From the NCBI GenBank assembly GCA_013365325.1, contig JABVXV010000056.1, forward strand, positions 124,001-188,000: DNA of 64,000 nucleotides. Reading direction: 5' to 3'. The stretch comes from Dipetalonema caudispina (taxonomy: Eukaryota > Nematoda > Chromadorea > Rhabditida > Onchocercidae). Shown here piece by piece: positions 26,727-40,029 of this stretch (position 1 is its first letter; each line of letters begins with the position of its first letter). The notes below the pieces were generated by a model. It saw only the letters and a list, made by a program, of their open reading frames with translations, had not been told where the DNA came from and made no database searches. A program made the translations under genes and the position numbers.

Positions 26727-27718
26727 ATCTGTCTAATAAATATATATGGGACATATGTGAAGGTAAAAGAGATGGTAAGAAGATGAAGAACGGTTGGAAT
26801 GTGACGATAAGATGACCATTTAACTCTCTTTCATAGGTACAGAAGTAACAATATGTTGGAGATGTGGAATGAAGTGAAGTGGACGAAAGTGTTGGAATGC
26901 GCAAATGCAAAGTGAAACTACCCAGCAAACTTTGAGAATTTGAAAATGTCAACCATTTAAATGATTATTATGCAAGTATTTTAGCTGGAATGACACTTTG
27001 TTGAAAAATCGCATTAAAAAATAGTTGAATTGAAATAGATTAGAATTAAACTGATATTCTAGCTGAAGCAGCTTGAATTTAAAAAATTGCAAAAATATTC
27101 TAATTATCCCATTCCTGGAAATGTCTTTTCCCTAACTTTAAGTTTACAAAATTAAGAATAAGAAAAAAAGCAATGTTTAAATTCAAAATTAGCTAATTTG
27201 TGGCTATCATTTTGTACAATATTATGTTCAATCAGAAAGTTTTTTGGGATTCTAACACATAAGAAGTTTTTGGATTCCAAATGCATTCTAAAAATTTATG
27301 TTTAAATTCTTTAGTAGTGAAATAGTTTGCATTTTTAACGAAATAAATTGGAAAGGAAATAAAATATGAAAAGCATTCAAATCTCACATATTTCTTCGTT
27401 ATCAAACAATCAATCATAGAGCAAAATTATTGACAAAAAAAAAATGGCGAAAAAAAAAAACTTTAATGGGAAACTTGGAAGCATCGTCGAACAATTGATA
27501 AGTGATAAAAATAACAAAGAGAAAAAAAAATTGTAATGGAGAGTTTAAAAGTAAAACTGAAAGGATTAAATCATATTTTGCTTAGAGGAGAAAATAGAAT
27601 GCAAGAGAATCTATGAATTAATTTTGAAATTATTGTAATTAAATGGTGATAATGATGATTATGATAATATTAAGGTTTGCGAGGGAAGTGGATTTTTTAC
27701 TTAGTCAATAATATGACC

Positions 27719-28024
27719 TTTCAAGATTGCTGCAAGTCGTCCTATTTTTTTTACTTAATCAATAATATGACCTTTCCTTAGTTTTTTTCCCTTCAATATC
27801 CTTATCAAAATTTGAAATAAGACAGTTAAAGAAAAAACATGAGGAACAAGAATGATGATTGAGATAAAAAATGAAATTTTTCTTTTCCAATAGAAAATTA
27901 GTAACTTCTGTAAGCCAGATTAGAAGAGCTAATTGCCAAAAAATAAAATAAAAGATGAAAGTTTCAATTTGACCAAAGTAAAAGGGAAGAAAAAAAAAAT
28001 AGGACGACTTGCAGCAATCTTGAA
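27719..28024. repeat. about 306-base unit bounded by 34-base inverted repeats
   Basis: The left arm at 27719-27752 (core CAAGATTGCTGCAAGTCGTC, then poly-T) returns as its reverse complement ending near 28024. The interior of about 240 bases has no ORF. A 26-base direct repeat (ACTTARTCAATAATATGACC and flanks) straddles the left arm at about 27697 and 27751. No clear target-site duplication was seen. Confidence 0.75.
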
Positions 28025-30733
28025 AAATGAATTTTCACAGCGAAATTAACCACTTTATATACTCTGTTGATAAAAAAGAACCATTATTCAAGGTGTTGTT
28101 GACCGATACGAACTTCTCTTCATCAAACAATTCGTAAAATCACTCAGATTTAAATTATTTTAAATGAAAAGTATTTTAGTGAAGTATTTGTATGGTAATT
28201 TTCTTTCAAGCAAATAGAAGAAATAATAGAAATTATTTTTGACTTCTTTCAATATTTGTTGATCGGAGTGATGGTACTATCATATTAGGAAAAGTTAACA
28301 AAAAACTTTTAAAGTTACAGGCAAAATTGAGTGTTTCCGGTATTTCCTGCTTCCCTGACATCCATTTTTCTGGCATTTTATGCAGAAATTATACCAATAA
28401 AAAGGTAAAAATAAAAGAAATTTTTTAATGCTCCAATTGACCTTATTCCCTATTAAATTTCAGATAAGTGTATGAATTTCATTGATAATTTAGCTTACAT
28501 TTAAATTTGTGGTTCAATTTTAGGATAAATAATTGTGTGCTAATAAATATGAATGTATAATTAGAGAAATAGGTAATCTCTTTGCTCTCATACTTTCAAA
28601 AGATTAAATCATTTAATGAACAGACAAATATTTGCAGTTCAGGTCAATATAGACTGACAGGCAGACAGATAGACAGACACATATATATATTTTATAAAAT
28701 CAAACAATTTGCTGGAGAAGAAGGCATAAAATTGATGAAATAGTATGGAGAGAAAGAAGAAAGGAATGGATGGAATGGAATGGAATGCACTTTAATCAGA
28801 GCAGTAATAATTTCGGAAATTTTCATAAGAGAAATATAGGTCATCCTAAAATAGGTATGTTGAATGAAAGGGGTACGAACAATTTGAAAAGAGATAAAGG
28901 TGAGATAAAGATTTGATTAAAGTAATTTCTGCTCGATGATATTTCACAAAGTTGAATTAAGGAAATATGTGTGATGAAAAATTAAAATCAGATTAGAAAT
29001 AAGTTTCGCCAATTAGTAAAATAAAACTTCTCCTTTTTTTTTTCATATTTAAAAATTCTTATAAGTTTTGATTATTGGCCTAAAATAAATTATCCATTTT
29101 TGAAGCCATTACATGGAATTAAAATATGAACAAATAATGAAATGACATGAAGAATTATTAAGATGAGAGAAGTTGTTTGTGTTACCAAACAGAGAAATGA
29201 ACAAGTTGGATGAAATTATCTAATAGGGTGTGGAAAAAATAAGAAATTTTTCGGCAAAATTCAGAAATGAAAATATAAAGGAAAAAAAAAAAAAAAAAAA
29301 GGAAAGGAAAGGACGAAGAATTTTGTTCCGTTTTGTGAAATGTATGGCGAAATAAAATGTCTGAACAAAAGTGAAAACTTTTTATCGGAAGAAAACCTTT
29401 TTTGCTTGCTTACCAGAAATAGACAAACAAATTTTGCATTGGTTTGAAAAAAATAATAAATTGAAAGATTAAATATCAAAATGATTTCAATTTTTTTTTT
29501 TTCTTTTTTGCATAGTGTCACATTGCAATGTGTAATAGAAAATTATCAAACAGGAAAAATTACCCCATTATGTAACCTAATTTTTTCTTTTCATTACTTA
29601 TCAAACAGAAGACATTCTCTTCCTTTCCATCAATCCAACAACAAAAAAAAAAAAAAAAAAAATAAAGAGAAGAAATAAAAATAAAAATAAAAACAAAAAA
29701 GATTGAAAAAAGTATGAAAATAAAACGAGCGAAGTTCCACTTTTTCAACAAAAAAAAAAAATTTCCAATCTTTGTGGTAATCATGAAAACAGCAATAGTC
29801 TATTATTATCTCACAGGGTGAACTATAATATCTATATATATCACTACTGATAACTAACTATTTTTAATTTCAAAACTTGTTAATAAATTTCGAAGAAATA
29901 AAAAGAAAAACTTACAGTGAGAGGGAGTTTTGTTATATTCCAAATAAATGATAAATTATGCCATATCAATTGTTATGTGTATGTATCGCTGATAGTTGAT
30001 GGTAGACGAATTATGAAGACGAAATTCCAATTTCTGCAATTTTATGTTCTTTCAAAACTCATACAATTCTCGAAATGCGCGTCATTAATTCAACACTGAT
30101 TAATTCGCGATTAATAAAAGTCATTTTACATTTAAAACTAAAGAATATTTAATAGATATAGTAAATGGTATCTTTCCAATACCTCCCTATTATTTAATCC
30201 GAAAAAGAATTTAATTTCTATGAAGATTCACATTCGAAAAATGCATTCATCATCCCATTGAAGTTGTAATAAAGTAAATTTCTATTATTCCTAAAGTGCT
30301 CTAATATGGAAGAACAAATATTTTAACTAATTTTTAGTTCAGTACACTTCAAAGTATTAACGAATGTCCCACATAGACGGAAAGTTTTTCATCGCTCTTA
30401 GCAAAATATGAGAATAAGTAAAAGCAAAAACATTTGACGATTAGTAAATGAATTTATTTTTTGAGAATGAACATTCATTCATAAAGTTCACTCAAATTTT
30501 CCAAATTTTCTACTTAATATGGAATTTTATGCTTAATAGAAAATAGGTACAAGTAATTAATGGCATCTCAAGTAATAACCGAAGTTTGATTTAGATGATA
30601 CTGAAATAGGCTAAAAATATATTATTATTCAATAACTACCATAACATTCATCATATTCAAATCACTGGAGCATTAATGTATTCATTTTTCATTCAAAATC
30701 AAAGAATAAATCAAAGAAGCGGGGAGAACTGTA

Positions 30734-30799
30734 GGATTTTCCAGAGGATTCTGAAATACAGCTACCATGCATCTACCTGGATTTCTCGGAGGATTCTGA
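30734..30799. repeat. 21-base imperfect direct repeat
   Basis: GGATTTTCCAGAGGATTCTG plus A (30734-30754) recurs with three mismatches at 30779-30799, a 45-base period. Confidence 0.7.
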
Positions 30800-33700
30800 T
30801 AGATATCACGTAACTATCTGTTTAAGTCATTTGAAATGGAGATAATTATAGAAATGTTAAATAACGTTTCTCAAAACATTGCATGTAAAATGATTAAGGT
30901 CAGAATATCTGCTAAGGTCATATTTCTAATTAAGGAGAGGGAAGGAAGAGTGTAGTATTGAAAGTAATTTCAATAGGAGTAACCAGTCACTTCACGCCAT
31001 TATTACTGCAATTTTTGATCTGTACATATTTTCATTATTCGTATGGATAATCAAATTCAATAGTTAACAATAGAATGGTTCTTAATTTCCTAAATTTTTC
31101 AGCTGGCAGTTGTCAAATTTTGCGAGCAATTAAATTTTGTAGGAAAATGATTCATGCCAACGATTGGTTTTTCAGTAAATCATTAGGGAAATAAATTGGG
31201 AAATGAAATTGGAAGCATAAAACTTGAATTCATTAAGAAATTGAACCTTTATCTTTTCGAAAAAATTTGCAAATTTAAAAAAAATCATAAATACTATCTG
31301 ATCAATCGTTACAAATAGATTTGAAAGAAATATTAACTACCAAAGTGCTACAATGTTAAGTTATTGGTGGCTTCACTTGAAAATGCTACAGTTTGCAACA
31401 TTTGAATAATGTTTGGTGCTTATGTCAAGTAAACAGTACAAGGCAAACTTTGTGAAAATGAGGAAGTGATCGATGACAGAGTGTGAATTTTCAACTCTCT
31501 CTCAACCACTTAAAATCATTTCTTGTTTACCTAATATGAAAAGCTTAAAAGATGAAGCAGTTCAAAACTGCAATTTATCTGTATTCGACAATAATAACAG
31601 CAATAATTGTAATTAACATCCATAACATCGAATGTAACATTTATAGTTACTCATCTTAATAAGAATATAAAAATAACAAATTGATATCATAAAATAATGA
31701 TCTCGAAGGAATCAATCAATATTATTATCCGTCAATATTACATCGTTTTCATAACGACAATTCAATCGCAAAAAACTTGAAGTTATTAGAAGTGACTAAT
31801 CTCCATTCTACAATTAATTTGTCACATGTGCAGTTACCAGAAAGTCTAGTGATCGTTAATATTCGGATAAATAAATCGGCTGGATCAAAACAAACCCTCA
31901 CTCTCATATCTTTAAATCTCGAAATACAAAATTTGCCTCAATATTCGCCCTAATGTTTAACATTACTGGACTAAGTGACATTTTTATAAAATTATTCAAA
32001 GTTTGAATAATTTGAATCTTATTTTAGAATGCACATTCATAAATTATGAGTTATTGTTACTTCAATTTGCAAATTTTCGCTTATCTCGGAATACTTTTCA
32101 ACAGATCGAATGAATAATCCCAAATTTGTCGTTTTTTGTTTGTTGTCAAATGATGATAACCTTTGTAAGGGTGCATGTTAAATCAAATCGTCTCTATATC
32201 CTCAAATTATACATATGAATGAATTAAAGTACCGAAAATGAGGTTTATCGTTTTTAACTTATCTTTTTTGCATATCTCTGATTAGCATATCTGGTAAGTT
32301 AATCTCGAACCATTTTAACTTGCCCCAAATGATGTGAAGAAGGAAAATATTTACGTTAGCCAAGGAATATTTCAAGACAAAAAAAGTGTCAATTTCACAT
32401 GGAAATGAAAGTTGATAATAAACTTTTTCCAAAAATTTCGTTTTAAATGTTATCAATTTATTCTTAAATTATCGTATTATTAAATATATAATTTCCGTAT
32501 GAGAGATTCCACTGAAGAAAACTAAACAGATGATGAGACAAAAAAAAAAAAAAGTGAAATATTGCTCAAAAATGTTGAAAATCTGTCGAAAATTTACAAA
32601 TTTTTTATTTGGGAAAAAATGCTGCAAAACTTTTCAAATGTTGCTTATTACTCGTTTAATATCATTCACTTATTTCAAAAATGAATAAAAAATGAAAAAT
32701 AGCAAATTAGACTGAATTGTCACAAAGCAGTAAAGAAGAAAAAAGAAAAAAAAAATTGAAACGATTAAGAAAACAAAGCACTTCCATTTAAAAAGATACA
32801 AATTTCAATAAAGCTTACATTGTTAAAGCGTAGCGATCACAATGAAAATTGTATGTAAACAAACATTTTCAAATATAAATTGGCAAATATTTAAGACCAA
32901 AGTATCAATTATTTATCATTTCTATAGCTGCTCATAAATCAGCAAGGAATCTGCATCAAATGATGCCGCCAATGAAACATAATACAACCAATGAGTTAAA
33001 ATCAAAATAATAATTTATATTGAAATTTCGAAGTCTTTCTCTTCTATTTTTGACTAAACGAAGCAACAATACTTCCATCAATTATAATAGAAATTTTGTC
33101 TTAGTTTATGTGATAAGAAATAGAAAATGATGATTAAGTAAATATGTCCTTTTTGTGAGAAATTGAATCAAAAAAAGAAATGATGATTTTCTTTTCTTTT
33201 TTTGTTAATGTTAAAACGATATAGATGAAAAGAGGAATTTTTGCAAGAATAATTTCCTAAGCATTGAAATTTGATTCCAAAATTCAATTTGTCAATTGAA
33301 GTAAATGCAATAAGAGTAAGATCATGAATGAATCACGTACGTGAAATACGTAAGCGAAATAGAATTGAATAAGTGACGATTATTTTAGTTCTGTTAGCGG
33401 TGAAATGAAATAGAAGCTGCAGTAAAATAAAATAAAATATGCTTTGCTTGACAAAAAAAAAAAAAAAAAAAATTTACAATCGAACAACAAATATTTGTAT
33501 GATGTTACTGAAATGTTGTTGAAATGGCATACTCGATAGAATTCATTTGATCCATTAGTTTCCATGAAATCATGATGAATCTTATTAACAACTTTACTTA
33601 AGAAGTTACTTACGATTATTGCTGTTTCTATTTTTATTTTTTTTTTCTTTTTTTTACATATTTGTAGTAATTATCCATGCACGACATTTTTACTTCAGGC

Positions 33701-34778
33701 AATTCATACATCGTTTCAACTATTTCATTCCGATCAACTGATGCATACGTGATGTTCACGTTAACGACAAGATGTTAAAGTTTTTTTTTTTTTTTTTTTC
33801 TTTTTTAACATATAGAAAGATAACCTTTCACATTACATTTCAATGAACATGTCATTCAGAAAGTACCAAATGTTAGAAGATGAAGATTACGAATATCATA
33901 CCATTCAATTATTTCAAAGCAGATGGAAAGAAGATTGATCGAATGAACATTCATATAATAAATTAATTTGACGGAACTTAAATTTCTAAAATTGACGTCA
34001 TATTCTATAGTTCCTACCCTTCTTCTTCTTCTTATAGTCATCAACCAATTTCGTTCCTCTTGTTGAATAAAGCCAGTTTCTGGAGATCCGTTATCAATGA
34101 ATTAATTTTGAATATGTTCATCATTTGTTCTTGATAATCTAGCAGCATTTATTTTGGAAAGCTAAATAAAATTGTTAATGTATTAATAAAACAATTATCT
34201 TATCATCACTTGCATTTTTTTTTTCTCCAAAATCCTCGATAGAAGTTTAATTTTTAAAGAGCCAAAAGTAATATAGGCTAAGATATAGAGTGAATACTTA
34301 GTATTCCGAGTATCTCTCGGTTAATGAACCTAGGAGATGAGAGTTGGATCATCAAATAATTCCATCGGTCACACTGATCGATCGCTTATATAAGCATAAT
34401 GTTCAAATAATTCGTATAATGAAGAATTCATGTAAGTAATAAACACTATTAAGTGAAATATTGCAATTTATGAATAAAAAAGTAAATGAACATTATTATA
34501 TAATTTACCAAATAATATTGCAAACGACGGATAAATAAAAATATAATTATGTTGATAGATAAACAAATAAATATTTATATGATAAATACTTCAATCATAA
34601 GGGAACCAAAATTATCTTATCATAGAGTTTAATGTATGTTAAGGAAAGATAACATATGAAATAAATTTTTTTCAAAAGCAAAATTAAATTGCTAATTTGC
34701 TTATTAGCAACATCATATCAATCCATCTATCGATCAAATCATCCAATTTGTTGAAATTATTAAGACTGACTATTAGGG

Positions 34779-34949
34779 ATGAAAATAGACGACAAAATGA
34801 ATGGAACAGCTTGTTTCGAGAAAGGAAAAGAGCACAGCTGGCTTCTGGAAAATGTCACCTGCAAACTATGCATCAAATTGTTTCGTAGAAAATACCGAAT
34901 GAACATGCCGAAACGGATATTCGACCTTTTAACAAATAAATTATTTTAG
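34779..34949 (+). CDS. possible small protein or exon with a Cys-X2-Cys motif
   Basis: An open frame of 56 codons starts at ATG 34779, three bases after a CTATTAG acceptor-like site, and ends TAG at 34947. Its composition is protein-like and less AT-driven than its surroundings: a Lys/Asp start, then HSWLLENVTCKLCIKLF, then a strongly basic stretch (RRKYRMNMPKR) and FDLLTNKLF. It has no signal peptide. Nothing around it forms a gene, and other frames on both strands are also partly open here, so chance or a decayed exon remains possible. I do not recognise a family. Confidence 0.25.
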   Translation: MKIDDKMNGTACFEKGKEHSWLLENVTCKLCIKLFRRKYRMNMPKRIFDLLTNKLF

Positions 34950-35491
34950 GACTTTCTGAAGGAATAAGCAACAAACATATGGTTCATTTGGTCAAAGTTC
35001 TTTTTCTACTGTATAACAATTAACAATTAGATCGAATTGATCGATTGTTCTATTTTGTGATCTAAGAGGAATAATCCAAACAGACTAATTGCAGTTTTAA
35101 ATTACAATGAAAGACTTATTTATCAATCGATATTTGGATATATTAGATGTAAGAGCATAAGATGACCAATATGTGCCTGCACTTTTATGGCCCAAAAATT
35201 TTGCTCCTTAGGTAAAAATACGAATTGACAGTGTCAAAAATCAGATATTACTATGGAATGCTGAGAGAGATAATGGTTTGATAATTTGATATGGAGAATT
35301 TTTTCCTGAAGGTTAATATAATGGGAAAAATGATGAAATTGTCCTAGCGAAAGAGAAATTCTCAACCTAAAATGGTACCAACAGGTACTAATAATTCGTG
35401 GAAACGGAAGAAAAGCCAATTGCAATTCTATTGTACACACACAATGTGAACTTGTTTATCTCTGTGCTATTGTCGCGCCTATTGAGCAGAA

Positions 35492-35524
35492 ATGATGACG
35501 ACGACGATGATAATGATGACGATA

Positions 35525-35558
<34 letters not shown>
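35492..35558. repeat. GAT/GAC trinucleotide repeat
   Basis: About 22 units of GAT/GAC/AAT type. Open frames over it (poly-Asp on plus, poly-His or poly-Ser on minus) are repeat artefacts. Confidence 0.9.
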
Positions 35559-35559
<1 letters not shown>

Positions 35560-37239
35560 TTGAGGATAGGAGACAGTTGTGTCCATCTGTAGGGGACAGA
35601 CGAACAAATGGTGATCCAAATAGGCCAGCTAGTATGAATGAATAATTCAAATTGATAATAGAGAGAGGCAAACAAATGGACATAGAGAGCCACAAGTGGA
35701 CTGACATAGGGCGGACTGGCAAACGGACACGACAGCTGTAGTGAAAAGGGCAAATTGTGGCAGGCAAGAGAGGAATTTTAATTCGATTTCAAATAGGAAA
35801 TATCTAGAAATAAAAGACTAATGTATAAAAATGCCCATTGTCCTAGCAAATTAATGTTGTTTCAAATATTTGTTTACTCATTTACCTGAGTAGATTATCG
35901 CTTAGCTAAATGATATAAGTGAACTATAGCACCTTAAAGAATTAGGGTAAAATGAAGAGATGTGGGAAAGAAATGATATGATATCGATAGGTGATGATCA
36001 TAAATGGTAATAGATAATATTAATAATGTGTATGTTACCATCTATATGATACAGTATTTATAATGAACAAAGATAATTATTGTAATCTTTATCATGGTAA
36101 TATTATAATAGCTTTAAAAATGATGAATAAATTATTTGAAAATGGAAGATGAACTTGAAAGATCAGCATGGATTTTCAGAAGGTCATAAAGTTGATTAGT
36201 TTATAGATGAAGGTGGAATTTTAAATTTAATATAAAATCAACATCTCAGTTGTATTTTATCAATTAGGCTAGAATTGATTTTAATTTGCTTTACAATCAT
36301 TCACTTTAATTTGGTCATACTAACATTTCTATTCCATTTAAAACTTTTCATTTTCAACTCAGATTTGGGTGAAATTTGGAACATACAATTTGCTTAAATT
36401 TGTTTGAATTTCCAATCAAAACGCTTCGAGTTGGCACTATCAATGATGGAATATAATGGAAATGACCAGAGTGAAGGAACCATAATTCATTTAAATTATT
36501 ATTTATTATATTTCTAACCAAAATCCGATTTGCAAATGTAAAATTTAGACTGGGTTAAAACTATTCCGGCATAAATCAAATTGAAACCAATTCTAAATTT
36601 ATTGTAAAATGCGACCTAGATATTAGTTTCTAATTAAATCTAAAATTTAATTTGAATCATACGAGTATTCTTGCTTTTGGCGTGAATAAAATCACTGCAA
36701 TAGCAATTATCAGAGCAAAGGATTGCTAAAAACCAAACAGATTACAAAAATAACTGTCACAAGGAAGAATCGATAGGTCAACGACAACAATCTACTTCTA
36801 TACTTCCGATGATAGTCATGGGAAGTATTCCGATGTTGGTCAGTTTTTGGGTATTTATGAAGATTCGTTGGTTTAAATTTGCAGATACGATGAAATGTAT
36901 GGGTCAGAAGAGGTATAACTAATTGAAATAGCATAGGATGAATGAATTGGTATAGATCAGTTGTTACTTCTAATACCTATCCATCTAACATTTTCATTGT
37001 GGTTTAACCTGTTTCGTCTACTTATGCCAGTTTCTTCCTTTATCACATAATCATTTTAATAGCATTACGACACTTCTTCCAACACCTCTTATCCTTCTTC
37101 TCACCATTTTCCTATTAGTACTAATTTCACGTTTTCTTAATAACAATAATTGCAACAGAATATATTTTACTTAAAGTTTTATCTTAAACATTAATTATTT
37201 TACCTCGAACACTAATTACTTTATATTAAACATTTATTA

Positions 37240-37318
37240 TTATTATTACTATTATTAATATTATTATTATTGTCATTATTATTTATTATTATTATTATTA
37301 TTTATTATTATTATTGTT
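37240..37318. repeat. ATT trinucleotide repeat
   Basis: Imperfect run of ATT units with a few interruptions. Confidence 0.85.
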
Positions 37319-37741
37319 TTATCCTAAAAAATTTTGCTGGATGTTATTAAGCTTTGATACTTGAACATTTTATTCAAATGACAATTGGGTGAAAATGAAA
37401 TTGAACAACTGAATTTCTTTGAAATTTCATCATAGAATGGAAGATGCCGAAATGGCACCGTACACCGTATATTTTTGTTCATCGTTTCCGGGTCACAATA
37501 ATGCTTACGTGGTATAATTTGCAAAACAAAAGATATTATTTGGGACAATGAAAGAGATGGTCACAGCGCATAGCTGGACAATAAACAATGGAAGAAATGG
37601 GCATAGCCGGACAATAATGTCCATTAGTTAGTCTTTACAGTGACCGCATCTTTCACTTTTTGTAAATGTTTGTGAAATATTTCGAAATCAAAAAAGGAAA
37701 AAAAAGTGATAGACGGTAAGAGTAGAGAGGCGAGATGGAAG

Positions 37742-37765
<24 letters not shown>
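37742..37765. repeat. GA dinucleotide microsatellite
   Basis: About 12 GA units. Similar GA tracts lie at 22680-22701, 23069-23098 and 15900-15947. Confidence 0.9.
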
Positions 37766-37773
<8 letters not shown>

Positions 37774-37979
37774 GCGAATTATCGTATCTAATATCATTTT
37801 TCGAGAAACTACGTAATAACAAATATCGGAAGGTCCCAAATTTCTAAGGGTGATTGTGAAAGGGAACAATTGGAATGTCAGCAAATCATCTTGATAAAAT
37901 TCTCTCTCCCTCTTTCCTATTCTCTCTCCCTCTCTCTTTCTTCGTTAAATCCTTCAAGGGTGCAGAAATAATTTGCATA

Positions 37980-37983
<4 letters not shown>

Positions 37984-38014
<31 letters not shown>
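37984..38014. repeat. AT dinucleotide microsatellite
   Basis: About 15 uninterrupted AT units. Confidence 0.9.
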
Positions 38015-38017
<3 letters not shown>

Positions 38018-38542
38018 TTTTCTTATTGTCACAACAACCACTCATAAAAAGGGAAACTGAAAGGGAATGACAATGATTTGAAGAATTGATGGATTTGCAT
38101 GGCAATGACAACTTGAAGTAGTATATGTATCCATTCGAACAAATATTCGATTAAGTTAGGGTAACTGTTTTATTAAATAGGTAATGGTTATTGGACTTAG
38201 GTTTGCATTTTTTTTTTTCTAGTTTTAAAATGGTTAAAAAATATTAAGTAAAAGGCATTAATTTATAAAGAAAAAAAAAACAAGAAAAAAAGAATGGATT
38301 TTAAGAGTTTCAGGCATTGCAAGATAAAGAATGAATATGGATTGTTAGCAAAATATTCTTCGAGTTTTCTCGAAGAAAGTAATTTTCTAGGACTATCATA
38401 TGAATGAATAATTATTAGCATTTTTATATGCTCGAGTAAAATGTTTTGAAATTAAATCTGAATTTTAAATAAATTTTGTTTCACGCAACCTACTGTATTT
38501 GAAACCTTTTATTTTGTTTACATATAATTTTTCTTTTTTCTT

Positions 38543-38544
<2 letters not shown>

Positions 38545-38586
<42 letters not shown>
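38545..38586. repeat. 42-base poly(T) tract
   Basis: The longest homopolymer in the window, preceded by T-rich sequence with single C interruptions. Confidence 0.9.
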
Positions 38587-38755
38587 CTATAAAATGGTAA
38601 AGATTTGTAGAAGTTATTTTATTCGTTCATAATTTTAACATTTTATTTTATTTTAATTTTGATTGTTTTATTTGATTTACAGAAATACAAAGCATTAAGG
38701 TTTATCCTGATCAATACCTTGTCTGATCAAATAATCAAAATATTTTCATCCATAT

Positions 38756-38980
38756 ATGCGTACATACATGCCAGTTATAATAGTATGCATGTGCGTGTGC
38801 ATGTGCATTTGCATGTATGTATGCCTATGTAATCTAAATGTATCACCGATACAATATTTTGAGAATTTAACGTTAGACAGAAGGGCGTATAATCAACTGG
38901 CACAAAGTTACACGCGCCTGACCTTTTTACTTAGTGAATTGCGCTCAGGAAGTCCTCTTAGTTGTCATCAGAGAACTTGA
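38756..38980 (+). other. open frame over a TGCATG-type repeat and a GC-richer tail
   Basis: The first third translates a TGTA/TGCATG repeat (Met/Cys-rich). The last 45 codons (from 38840) are unusually GC-rich for this region and read like protein (LDRRAYNQLAQSYTRLTFLL). No splice partners or homologue are recognised. It may be an exon, a transposon relic or chance. Confidence 0.2.
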
Positions 38981-40029
38981 CAAAGTGATATATTATGCAT
39001 CACACTGATAGTTATCACATCTACGATGACAATCATTTGGCCTTGATAGTAATGATAACGTTTACTTCCTTCTTTATTGAATGTTATAAACCACATTTCA
39101 CACCATTTAGCCTAGGTACTCTTTAAATAATTATATCATTATAAGTGGCTATGTCAAAGATGAAATTTTACTGAGTGGTTTAAAATAGAAGATTGAACTT
39201 CTTATGCAAATTTATCATCCGACTTATATAATAAATGATGCTAAAGATGAGTAACTGTATGAATAATTGCAACGGTAATTTAACTAACTACAACTACTGC
39301 AATAATAAATAACAAAAGCAATTGATAGCATATAACATAATCTTCCTATGATAAGTTATCATTGTTGTCGTGATATGTAAATATATGAAACAAACTTTTT
39401 GTAAGTCCAAAAGGAAGTAATTAGTTATTAAAATAAATGTTGGAGAAAGAAGTTGTTTAGCTCGCTTGATTCGAGAAGGGCATTTGCAATAATTACTTTA
39501 AGCGGAAGCTGAATGCATAACACGACATCAGCTGTAAATATGAATTTCTGAAGAATTCAACGAAACAAAATAGCACTTATTGAAATTTATTTCTATTTCA
39601 TACACTTCTCGAAGAATTGACAATCTTTAGCACCCTAAAACGTTGAAAAGATTTGAAAAGAAAAGCACATTTTATGTTAAGATGAAATTATTTGACGAAG
39701 ACAAATATCAGATGATAATTAATACTATTATTATTGAAAAATTCCTTATTTTTAGATATCAAATTTTCGATTTTTTGATGTTGCCAAAAAGCAAAACAAA
39801 GTCCATTCAAATACATACAAATATTTAAATCAAAATATGCTAATTTATGAAAGCATATCAAGTTTATATATATATATATATGTATCATACAAACAACTTC
39901 AGTCATTTTCTTATTTATCGAACAGCCAGCCAGATGTGGTTAGCTTGATTGATGAGAGCGAAATACCTGCTTCAGTTGATAAAATTTGTTGTGGTTCAGC
40001 CAGTTCTGTGAACTAAAACGTTGAAAACG

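Larger units (their letters stand above)
26750..39900. other. gene-poor region
   Basis: About 13 kb with no multi-exon gene that I could assemble on either strand. It contains simple repeats (GATA, GACA, GGAAT, GA, ATT, GAT, AT), a long poly(T), a 34-base inverted repeat and the small open frames listed separately. Short exons can be missed by eye in DNA this AT-rich, so the region may not be truly empty. Confidence 0.4.

Noticed and set aside
30740..30870. Minus-strand 44-codon frame with repeated QNPPRNP/QNPLENP
   Set aside because: The protein repeat simply reflects the 45-base DNA repeat; no start or homologue was found.
35388..35767. Open frames of 100-121 codons on both strands
   Set aside because: They are produced by the GAT/GAC repeat (poly-Asp, poly-His, poly-Ser).
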